DNA of 5,270 nucleotides from DASUTW01 sp035513995 (GCA_035513995.1 DATKBL010000150.1:1-5270); one strand, 5' to 3'; positions 1-5,170 are shown, counted from the first letter of the stretch. The notes: generated from the letters alone by a model not told the origin. Made by a program: numbers and translations.

Positions 1-177
1 TGGAACACGATCGGCGAGAACGTGGCCAAGGCGAAGACCATCCAGAAGGCGCACCGAGCCCTGATGCGGAGCCCGGGCCACCGCCAGAACATCCTCTGCG
101 GCTGCTACCGGAAGGCGGGCATGGGCGTGGCCAAGCGGGGCGGCTGGTTCTACGTGACGCAGATCTTCCTGGGCTGA
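1..177 (+). CDS. CAP/SCP-domain (YkwD-like) secreted protein, 3' end only
   Basis: The window opens inside this gene and shows its last 58 codons, ending in TGA at 175-177. The peptide carries the C-terminal signature of the CAP superfamily (cysteine-rich secretory protein/antigen 5/PR-1): GENVA at residues 5-9 of the fragment, then a histidine (18), LM-SPGHR-NIL (21-32), a GMGVA strand (40-44) and a closing YVTQIF strand (51-56). Glu6, His18 and His27 are in the usual places for the CAP cavity. Bacterial members are usually exported and cell-wall or envelope associated, with poorly known biochemical roles. An unusual detail is a Cys-Gly-Cys at 33-35, just after the NIL motif, where many bacterial homologues lack cysteines; it could form a disulphide or bind metal. 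The signal peptide and any extra domains lie upstream and cannot be seen. Family assignment is secure; function is not. Confidence 0.88.
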   Translation, partial: WNTIGENVAKAKTIQKAHRALMRSPGHRQNILCGCYRKAGMGVAKRGGWFYVTQIFLG

Positions 178-181
178 TTCG

Positions 182-202
182 GCCGACTGCTACGCTGTCG
201 GC
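182..202. repeat. Perfect 6-bp inverted repeat around the meaB -10 box
   Basis: GCCGAC at 182-187 is mirrored by GTCGGC at 197-202, separated by 9 bases that hold the extended -10 box of the next gene. The right arm ends on the base before the meaB ATG. It could be an operator for a repressor covering the -10 region, or a weak RNA hairpin ending the CAP-gene transcript. There is no T-run after it, so the terminator reading is the weaker one. Confidence 0.45.
188..196 (+). promoter_or_regulatory. Extended -10 promoter for a leaderless meaB-icmA transcript
   Basis: TGC followed by TACGCT (191-196) matches an extended -10 element (TGn-TANNNT). Exactly 6 bases separate the box from the ATG at 203, so transcription would be expected to start at or next to the A of the start codon, giving a leaderless mRNA. 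No Shine-Dalgarno sequence precedes this ATG, which fits. No convincing -35 hexamer is visible at 17-18 bases, which is tolerable for an extended -10 promoter. This is inferred from sequence only. Confidence 0.5.
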
Positions 203-1144
203 ATGGCCCTCGTGGACGGCGTCGTCTCCGGCGACCGGCGCTCGATCGCCCGCGCCATCTCCATGGTCGAGGACGGCAGCGAAGGTCTGCGCGAGCTCAT
301 GGCCGGCCTCTTCCCCCACACCGGACGTGCCCTCTCGATCGGCCTGACCGGCTCCCCCGGCGTGGGGAAGTCGAGCCTGGCGGCCGTGCTCGTCGAGGGC
401 TCCCGGGCCCGCGACCGGGCGGTCGCGGTGCTCGCCATCGATCCCACCTCCCCGTTCACCGGCGGCGCGCTCCTCGGCGACCGCCTCCGGATGCAGGAGC
501 ACGCCACCGACCCGGGAGTGTTCATCCGCTCGATGGCCACGCGCGGGCACTTGGGGGGCCTGGCCCTCGCGGCGCCGGAGGCCGTGCGGGTGCTCGACGC
601 CTCGGGCGTCGACCTGATCGTCCTCGAGACCGTGGGGGTGGGGCAGGCCGAGGTCGAGGTGGCCACCGCCGCCGACACGACGCTCGTCGTGGTCTCGCCG
701 GGCTGGGGCGACGCCGTGCAGGCGTCCAAGGCCGGCATCCTCGAGATCGCGGACGTCTTCGTCGTGAACAAGGCCGACCGCGACGGGGCCAGGGAGGCGG
801 CTCGCGACCTCGAGCAGATGCTCCACCTCGGTCCGGAGCTCCCGTGGGCACCGCCCGTGGTCCTGACCTCGACCGTGACCGGCGACGGGACGGACGACCT
901 GTGGGCGGCGATCGAGGGGCACCAGAAGCACCTCGAGTCCACGGGCGAGCTCGAGCGCCGCCGCCGCGCGCGCCTCCTCCGAGAGGTCGAGGGGATGGTT
1001 GCCGAGCGCCTGCGGGTGCGGGCGCAGTCGCTCCTCGAGGACGGCGACCTCGACGCGCTCGCCGACGACCTCTCCGCCCGCCGCACCGACCCGTACGCCG
1101 CAGCCGATATCCTGATGGGGAAGCTCGACGAGGAGGCACGATGA
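203..1144 (+). CDS. meaB: MeaB/ArgK-type P-loop GTPase, chaperone of a B12-dependent acyl-CoA mutase
   Basis: This 313-residue protein belongs to the G3E GTPases that gate adenosylcobalamin delivery to, and protect, methylmalonyl-CoA-mutase-family enzymes by GTP hydrolysis in the cytoplasm. Visible motifs: Walker A GSPGVGKSS (50-58); the family signature DPTSPFTGGALLGDR (80-94) followed by RMQ; FIRSMATRGHLGGLA (107-121); the ETVGVGQ-E switch (142-150); the GWGDAVQASKAGI-EIAD segment (167-184) that corresponds to the mobile switch III region of MeaB; and NKAD (189-192) for guanine specificity. The C-terminal part with RTDPYAAADIL (294-304) matches the dimerisation arm. Length is normal for MeaB (about 310-340). 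The ATG at 203 is chosen because the N-terminal GDRRSIARAIS-VE helix is the family's usual beginning and a -10 box sits 6 bases upstream. Its stop overlaps the mutase start (ATGA), implying coupled translation and a shared complex. In IcmF the equivalent G domain is fused to the mutase; here it is separate. Confidence 0.95.
   Translation: MALVDGVVSGDRRSIARAISMVEDGSEGLRELMAGLFPHTGRALSIGLTGSPGVGKSSLAAVLVEGSRARDRAVAVLAIDPTSPFTGGALLGDRLRMQEHATDPGVFIRSMATRGHLGGLALAAPEAVRVLDASGVDLIVLETVGVGQAEVEVATAADTTLVVVSPGWGDAVQASKAGILEIADVFVVNKADRDGAREAARDLEQMLHLGPELPWAPPVVLTSTVTGDGTDDLWAAIEGHQKHLESTGELERRRRARLLREVEGMVAERLRVRAQSLLEDGDLDALADDLSARRTDPYAAADILMGKLDEEAR
1131..1136 (+). promoter_or_regulatory. Shine-Dalgarno that fixes the mutase start
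   Basis: AGGAGG, a perfect anti-16S match, lies inside the last codons of meaB, 4 bases before the ATG at 1141. It sets the mutase start at 1141. The reading frame stays open upstream to 844, but that portion overlaps meaB and encodes an Arg/Pro-rich shadow peptide. Confidence 0.8.
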
Positions 1145-2793
1145 GCAAGGAGGAGTGGCGGCAGCGCTACCGCGAGGCGGGGGAGCGCGATGCCGACTTC
1201 GAGACGATCAGCGGCGAGCCGATCGAGCCGCTGTACACGCCCGAGGACCTCGAGGGTTTCGACCCCCAGCGCGATCTTGGCTTCCCCGGCGAGTACCCGT
1301 TCACCCGCGGCGTCTACCCCTCGATGTACCGGGGCCGCCTGTGGACGATGCGCCAGTTCGCGGGCTTCGGCAGCCCCAAGCAGACGAACGAGCGCTACAA
1401 GTACCTGCTGGAGCGGGGCCAGGGCGGCCTCTCGGTCGCCTTCGACATGCCCACGCTGATGGGGCGCGACTCCGACGACCCCCACGCCGAGGGCGAGGTG
1501 GGCCGCTGCGGCGTGGCCACCGACTCGCTCGCCGACTTCGAGACCCTCTTCGACGGCATCCCCCTCGGCGACATCACGACCTCGATGACGATCAGCGGGC
1601 CGGCCGCGATCCTCTTCGCGTTCTTCCTCGCCGCCGCCGAGAAGCAGGGCGTCCCCTGGAGCGCCCTCGACGGCACGCTGCAGACCGACATCCTCAAGGA
1701 GTACATCGCCCAGAAGGAGTGGATCTTCCCGCCCCGGCCCCACCTGCGGATCATCGGCGACCTCATGGAGTTCTGCGCGAACGAGGTGCCGCAGTGGCAC
1801 CCGATCAGCGTCTCCGGCTACCACATCCGCGAGGCGGGCTCGACGGCGGTCCAGGAGCTCGCGTTCACCCTCGCCGACGGGTTCTCCTACGTCGAGCTCG
1901 GCAAGGAGCGCGGCCTCGACGTGGATCGCTTCGCCCAGGGGCTCTCGTTCTTCTTCAACTCGCACATCGACTTCTTCGAGGAGATCGCCAAGTTCCGCGC
2001 CGGGAGGCGCATCTGGGCCCGCTGGATGAAGGAGCGCTACGGCGCCGAGGATCCCCAGTCGTGGCGCCTGCGGTTCCACACGCAGACGGCCGGGTGCTCG
2101 CTCACCGCCCAGCAGCCCGAGAATAACATCGTGCGGACGGCGATCGAGGCGCTGGCCGGCGTGCTCGGCGGCACCCAGTCGCTGCACACGAACGCGCTCG
2201 ACGAGGTGCTGGCGCTCCCCACCGAGAAGGCCGCCCAGATCGCCCTGCGCACCCAACAGGTGATCGCGCACGAGACCGGCGTCACGAACGTGATCGACCC
2301 GCTGGGCGGCTCGTACTTCGTGGAGGCGCTGACGAACCAGACGGAGGAGCGGGCCGAGGAGTACTTCCGGACGATCGAGGAGATGGGCTCGGGCTCGATC
2401 CTCGAGGGGATGCTCGTGGGGATCGAGCGGGGCTACTTCCAGTCCGAGATCGCCGACGCGGCGTTCCGGGAGCAGACCCGCTACGAGAAGGGCCGCCTGA
2501 TCAAGGTGGGCGTCAACGAGTTCGTCGACGAGAACGAGGAGCCGATCGACACGCTGCGGATCGGGCCCGAGGTGGAGGGGGAGCAGATCGAGAGCGTGCG
2601 GAGGCTCCGCGGCGAGCGCGACGACGCGGAGGCCCAGCGCGCGCTGGAGCGCCTGAAGGCCGCGGCGATCGACGAGGGCGAGAACCTCATGCCGCCGCTG
2701 ATCGACTGCGCCCGGGCCTACTGCACCGAGGGCGAGATCGTCGGCGCGCTGCGCGAGGTATTCGGCTCCTACACCGAGACGCCGCGCTTCTGA
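1141..2793 (+). CDS. icmA: Isobutyryl-CoA mutase-type acyl-CoA mutase, catalytic large subunit
   Basis: The 550-residue protein is the TIM-barrel catalytic subunit of the methylmalonyl-CoA mutase family, which performs adenosylcobalamin-dependent 1,2-carbon-skeleton rearrangements. Landmarks are RG-YP-MYRGRLWT-RQFAGFG (56-77), LSVAFDMPTLMGRDSDDP (97-114), TSMTISGPA (147-155), ILKEYIAQKEW (184-194), VSGYHIREAG (224-233), FHTQTAG-SLTAQQPENN (312-329), GGTQSLHTNALDE (343-355) and IDPLGGS (385-391). From remembered Propionibacterium mutase numbering, Tyr243/His244 match Tyr227/His228, but Tyr89 is Phe73 and Arg207, which holds the methylmalonyl carboxylate, is Gln191. This Phe/Gln pair is that of Streptomyces IcmA; hydroxyisobutyryl-CoA mutase has Ile at the first position. 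Expected reaction: isobutyryl-CoA to n-butyryl-CoA. No cobalamin-binding domain (DxHxxG) is present, so a separate small subunit of about 135 residues is required, and none is encoded in this window. The gene overlaps meaB by 4 bp. Family certain, substrate inferred. Confidence 0.93.
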   Translation: MSKEEWRQRYREAGERDADFETISGEPIEPLYTPEDLEGFDPQRDLGFPGEYPFTRGVYPSMYRGRLWTMRQFAGFGSPKQTNERYKYLLERGQGGLSVAFDMPTLMGRDSDDPHAEGEVGRCGVATDSLADFETLFDGIPLGDITTSMTISGPAAILFAFFLAAAEKQGVPWSALDGTLQTDILKEYIAQKEWIFPPRPHLRIIGDLMEFCANEVPQWHPISVSGYHIREAGSTAVQELAFTLADGFSYVELGKERGLDVDRFAQGLSFFFNSHIDFFEEIAKFRAGRRIWARWMKERYGAEDPQSWRLRFHTQTAGCSLTAQQPENNIVRTAIEALAGVLGGTQSLHTNALDEVLALPTEKAAQIALRTQQVIAHETGVTNVIDPLGGSYFVEALTNQTEERAEEYFRTIEEMGSGSILEGMLVGIERGYFQSEIADAAFREQTRYEKGRLIKVGVNEFVDENEEPIDTLRIGPEVEGEQIESVRRLRGERDDAEAQRALERLKAAAIDEGENLMPPLIDCARAYCTEGEIVGALREVFGSYTETPRF

Positions 2794-2811
2794 GGCGCCG
2801 CGCGACCGAAC

Positions 2812-2830
2812 TCCCGCCGACCCGGTGGGA
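2812..2830 (+). terminator. Possible weak hairpin after icmA
   Basis: Bases 2812-2818 and 2824-2830 can pair over 7 positions (one G-U) around a 5-base loop, 18 bases after the icmA stop. No T-run follows, so it is not a standard intrinsic terminator. Its right arm also overlaps the GGGAACC motif proposed as the -35 of the next operon, so it may be incidental. Confidence 0.25.
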
Positions 2831-2862
2831 ACCTTCGCCCTGGCTCGTGACTCATCTAGGGT
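2827..2862 (+). promoter_or_regulatory. Candidate ECF-type promoter of the sigma-factor operon
   Basis: GGGAACC at 2827-2833 resembles the AAC-containing -35 element recognised by ECF sigma factors. CATCTAGGG further on (2853-2861) resembles the CGTCTA-type -10 of actinobacterial SigE-like sigmas. The 19-base gap is 2-3 bases longer than usual. TAGGGT at 2857-2862 could alternatively be a housekeeping -10 box, with a poor TTCGCC -35 at 2834-2839. If the ECF reading is right, the operon is autoregulated, which is common in this family. The start codon at 2904 would leave a leader of roughly 35-40 bases with a normal ribosome-binding site. Confidence 0.35.
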
Positions 2863-2903
2863 AGGAACCCGAGAAGGGACGACTGCGCCGAGGGGGTCGA
2901 GCG

Positions 2904-3428
2904 GTGCCAGTAGCGGACGAACAGGCCTCGGAGGTCGCTTCGGAGGCGAGTGCCGACGCGTTCGAGGGGCTTGAGGATCATCACTACGCTCCCCTCCGGC
3001 GGTTCGCGTATCTGATCACGGCGAACGCGGCGATCGCCGAGGATCTGGCGCACGAGGCCGTGGAGCGATCCGTCCGGGCGGGGCTCGATCTCACGGGGCC
3101 CACAGCACTCTCGTACCTTCGGACGGCCGTCGTGAACCTGTGGCGGCGCACCCTCCGGAGGCGAGCGCTGGAGGCGCGGTCCTTGATGCGGGTCGGTCGG
3201 GTGTCGTCCGTGGTCGGCGACGAGGGAGTGGACGACCGGGATCGTGTCTGGCGGGCCCTGCGGAGGGTGCGGTACGAGGCCCGCGTCTGCCTGGTGCTCC
3301 GCTACTACGAGGATCTGCCGCTCGCGCAGATCGCCGAGGAGCTCGGGCTCCCGCTCGGCACGGTGAAGAGCAGGATCAACAGGGGGCTGAAAGACCTGGC
3401 GAGACACCTGGGGGAGCGCCATGCATGA
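2904..3428 (+). CDS. ECF-type RNA polymerase sigma factor (SigE-like family)
   Basis: This 174-residue protein has only the sigma-2 and sigma-4 domains, as ECF sigma factors do. Sigma-2 spans about 18-88: region 2.2 core-binding helix AEDLAHEAVERS (45-56), then SYLRTAVVNLWRRTLRRR (70-87) for -10 recognition. A short variable linker (about 90-112) follows. Sigma-4 spans about 115-170: RYYEDLPLAQIAEELGLPLGTVKSRINRGLKDL includes the helix-turn-helix for the -35 element. The start is GTG at 2904, with AGGGGG at 2891-2896 spaced 7 bases away; there is no ATG that would keep the domain intact. The stop overlaps the next gene by 8 bp, the usual layout for an ECF factor with its regulator. A candidate promoter with ECF-like elements lies upstream. 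Codon use is looser than in icmA (CCA, GTA, GAA, AGT, CTT, TAT all occur early). The stimulus and regulon cannot be read from sequence. Confidence 0.92.
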   Translation: MPVADEQASEVASEASADAFEGLEDHHYAPLRRFAYLITANAAIAEDLAHEAVERSVRAGLDLTGPTALSYLRTAVVNLWRRTLRRRALEARSLMRVGRVSSVVGDEGVDDRDRVWRALRRVRYEARVCLVLRYYEDLPLAQIAEELGLPLGTVKSRINRGLKDLARHLGERHA

Positions 3429-4110
3429 CCTCGAAGATCGGCTGCGGGCGGCGCTGACCAAGCACGCGGCCGACGTCGACGCGTCGGAGGGACAGGGGCA
3501 GGTTCGGCCCCAAGAGGGGGGACCGAGGATGCGGTGGGTCGTCGCACTGCTGGTGGCCCTCGGCTTTGCGGGAGGTGTTCTGGCCGCGGGGCTGTGGGTT
3601 GCCGGGCGTGGGGACCAGGAGCCCGCGCCTGCGGAGAAGACGGAGAGAGAGGTCATCCGCGAGGATCCGGGGGCGCTCGTCTGCGAGGAGGCGCCGCGCA
3701 ACCCTCAGATCGCGACGAACGAGGCATGGCCGCGGACCTTCGCAGGCTACTGGATCGATGAGAGCGAGGGGATTCTCTACGTCGCCTTCACCGAGGGCGC
3801 CGAGCCGAAGGTGGCGAGGCTTGGCGAGTGCTTCCCGGAGCGCACCTTCGCGCCCGTGACCTTCGAGCGGTCGCTCCAGGAGATGGAGGCCGTGCTGGAC
3901 GAGATGCTGGCGGACCGGGAAGCGATCAGGGGCGGCACACTGGAGCTCCCTGGAATCCCCGACCATCGATACAGCTTCGGTATCGAGGTGATGCGGAACG
4001 TCATCACCGTTTACATGGAGGACGTGACGCCCGAGGTCAGCGAAACCTTCAAGTCGCGTTACGGGTCCTTCCTGGAGGTCATCGAGGTGGAGGGCATGGG
4101 CCCCGACTAG
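3421..4110 (+). CDS. Single-pass membrane protein, probable regulator (anti-sigma-like) of the upstream ECF sigma
   Basis: The 229-residue product is not a family I can name. It starts with a charged cytoplasmic stretch, DLEDRLRAALTKHAADVD (3-20), a pattern often found in proteins encoded directly after actinobacterial SigE-like sigma genes. A single membrane segment follows (about 38-62), then an acidic, proline-containing spacer and an outer domain (about 85-225). That domain contains AGYWIDESEGILYVAFTEG (108-126), a helix EMEAVLDEMLADREAI (154-169), paired strands YSFGIEVMRNVITVYM (184-199), and a helix plus strand ending LEVIEVEG (218-225). This order resembles the prodomain fold of streptogrisin/alpha-lytic proteases; that is inference from pattern only. 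No protease catalytic domain is present. Cys88 and Cys137 could form a disulphide outside the membrane. GGGGGAG (3410-3416) precedes the ATG at 3421. An internal ATG at 3529 also has a purine-rich tract before it and would drop the cytoplasmic part. Confidence 0.75.
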   Translation: MHDLEDRLRAALTKHAADVDASEGQGQVRPQEGGPRMRWVVALLVALGFAGGVLAAGLWVAGRGDQEPAPAEKTEREVIREDPGALVCEEAPRNPQIATNEAWPRTFAGYWIDESEGILYVAFTEGAEPKVARLGECFPERTFAPVTFERSLQEMEAVLDEMLADREAIRGGTLELPGIPDHRYSFGIEVMRNVITVYMEDVTPEVSETFKSRYGSFLEVIEVEGMGPD

Positions 4111-4129
4111 GAGTTCCTGCATGCCCTCC
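4089..4129 (+). terminator. Intrinsic terminator hairpin of the sigma operon
   Basis: GGAGGGCATG at 4089-4098 pairs perfectly over 10 bp with CATGCCCTCC at 4120-4129, across a 21-base loop, and TTGTT follows immediately (4130-4134). The left arm lies in the last codons of the membrane-protein gene and the stop codon (4108-4110) is in the loop. The stem is strong; the loop is longer and the T-run poorer than in textbook terminators. It would insulate the metal-transport operon from sigma-operon transcription. Confidence 0.6.
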
Positions 4130-4132
4130 TTG

Positions 4133-4162
4133 TTGCAACTCGTTGCAGGAAGTCACTAGCAT
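4133..4162 (+). promoter_or_regulatory. Promoter for a leaderless metal-transport operon
   Basis: TTGCAA at 4133-4138 (four of six matches to TTGACA) and TAGCAT at 4157-4162 are separated by 18 bases. The -10 box is exactly 6 bases from the ATG at 4169, predicting transcription from the start codon itself. This is the same geometry as at meaB. No Shine-Dalgarno is present at the expected distance. This supports the start at 4169 over the out-of-frame ATG at 4161. Confidence 0.55.
4134..4147. promoter_or_regulatory. Candidate metalloregulator operator (perfect inverted repeat)
   Basis: TGCAAC-TC-GTTGCA is a perfect 6-2-6 inverted repeat covering the -35 hexamer of the promoter before the metal-binding lipoprotein gene. 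GTTGCA also occurs as a direct repeat at 4132-4137 and 4142-4147, 10 bp apart, so the two copies face the same side of the helix. The position suits a repressor. By context a Fur-family (Zur-like) or MntR-like regulator is likely, but the sequence is not the TGAAAATGATTTTCA-type Zur box known from Streptomyces and Mycobacterium. Confidence 0.5.
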
Positions 4163-4168
4163 GGGCGC

Positions 4169-5170
4169 ATGCGAACTCGAATCAGGATCTCGATTCTCGG
4201 CATCGTCCTCGTGTCCCTGCTGGTCGGCGCCTGCGGCGGTGACGCAGGCGGGGGCTCAGACGGCATCCAGGTGGTCACCACCGTCTCCCCGATCACGAAC
4301 ATCGTCCAGAACGTAGGAGGGGACCGGATCCAGGTGACCGGCATCGTCCCCGAGGGGCAGAACAGCCACACCTTCGAGCCCGCCCCCACGGACGCGAGGG
4401 TGATGGCCGAGGCCGACGTCGTTTTCGTCAACGGCCTCAACCTCGAGCTCCCCACGATGGAGTTGGCCACGGCCAACACCGGCGACGACGTGGAGATCGT
4501 CGAGCTCGGGAACGAGACGATCGCGCCCGACGAGTACATCTACGACTTCAGCTTTCCCGAGGAGGAGGGCGACCCCAACCCCCACCTGTGGACGAACCCT
4601 CCCTACGCCCTCCGCTACGCGGAGATCGTCCGGGACCGCCTGATCGCGCTCGACCCCGAGGGCCGCGAGACCTACGAGCGCAACTTCGAGGCGTTCGCCG
4701 AGCGGCTCGACGAGTTGGACCGGCTCGCCCGCGAGGTCACCGAGACCGTCCCCGAGGAGAACCGCAAGCTGCTGACCCATCACGACTCGTTCCCGTACTT
4801 CGCTCGCGACTACGGCTGGGAGATCATCGGGGCGATCCAGCCGTCGGACTTCGCCGACCCCACCCCTCGCGAGGTGGCCGAGCTGATCGACCAGGTCCGG
4901 GACGAGGGGGTGCCGGCGATCTTCGGGTCCGAGGTCTTCGCCAGTCCGGTGCTGGAGCGGATCGCGGCCGAGACCGGCGCACGCTACGTGGCCGACCTCC
5001 GCGACGACGACCTCCCCGGGAGCCCCGGCGACCCCGACCACTCCTACCTGGGGCTGATGGTCTTCGACTACCGCACGTTCATGGGAGCGCTGGGCGGGGA
5101 TCCGTCGGCATTCGACGTGCTCGACGTCACCAACGTGGCCGGGGACTGCTGCGCGACCTACCGGGAGTGA
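4169..5170 (+). CDS. znuA: Zinc/manganese ABC transporter substrate-binding lipoprotein (TroA/ZnuA family)
   Basis: This 333-residue lipoprotein captures a divalent metal outside the membrane and passes it to an ABC permease. The N-terminus has basic residues, a hydrophobic stretch and the lipobox VGAC with Cys22 as lipidation site, then a short Gly/Ser/Asp linker. Cluster A-I (A9) landmarks are VVTTVSPITNIVQNVGGD (35-52), GQNSHTFEPAPTD (63-75) with His67, NPHLW (137-141) with His139, THHDSFPYFARDYG (203-216) with His205, and IFGSEVFASPVLERIAAETG (251-270). An Asp near 280 (DLRDDD) is the likely fourth ligand. A third-position His, as in ZnuA and TroA rather than the Glu of Mn-specific PsaA, favours zinc but does not exclude manganese. 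The His-rich loop typical of ZnuA is missing; an acidic stretch (EEEGDPNPH, 131-139) lies there instead. The C-terminal tail has an unusual Cys327-Cys328 pair. The ATPase gene follows after 2 bp, so the operon continues beyond the window. Confidence 0.92.
   Translation: MRTRIRISILGIVLVSLLVGACGGDAGGGSDGIQVVTTVSPITNIVQNVGGDRIQVTGIVPEGQNSHTFEPAPTDARVMAEADVVFVNGLNLELPTMELATANTGDDVEIVELGNETIAPDEYIYDFSFPEEEGDPNPHLWTNPPYALRYAEIVRDRLIALDPEGRETYERNFEAFAERLDELDRLAREVTETVPEENRKLLTHHDSFPYFARDYGWEIIGAIQPSDFADPTPREVAELIDQVRDEGVPAIFGSEVFASPVLERIAAETGARYVADLRDDDLPGSPGDPDHSYLGLMVFDYRTFMGALGGDPSAFDVLDVTNVAGDCCATYRE

Noticed and set aside
844..1140. N-terminal extension of the mutase to 844
   Set aside because: It lies wholly within meaB in another frame and encodes an Arg/Pro-rich peptide unlike any mutase. 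A perfect Shine-Dalgarno precedes the ATG at 1141.
190..2271. A 693-codon open frame on the minus strand across meaB and icmA
   Set aside because: It runs antisense to two well-supported genes, has low-complexity Arg/Ala/Gly/Ser composition and no recognisable domain. Such frames arise from strong G/C bias at third positions.
1141..2793. Hydroxyisobutyryl-CoA mutase or ethylmalonyl-CoA mutase identity
   Set aside because: HCM has Ile where this protein has Phe73. ECM is a single chain with a fused B12 domain, which is absent here.
2859..2870. GGGT-AGGA-ACCC mini-palindrome upstream of the sigma gene
   Set aside because: Only 4 bp per arm, expected often by chance in such GC-rich DNA.
4161..4163. 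ATG at 4161 as the lipoprotein start
   Set aside because: It is out of frame with the lipoprotein and overlaps the -10 box. The frame it opens has no lipobox or family motifs.
4159..4172. GCATG-GGCG-CATGC hairpin over the lipoprotein start codon
   Set aside because: A 5-bp stem is short, and if the mRNA starts at 4169 the left arm would not be transcribed. Probably incidental.
2856..5041. Long minus-strand frames at 2856-3701, 3376-4122 and 4256-5041
   Set aside because: All mirror the sigma, membrane-protein and lipoprotein genes, and their composition is that expected from reading a high-GC gene backwards. No ribosome-binding site or domain supports them.
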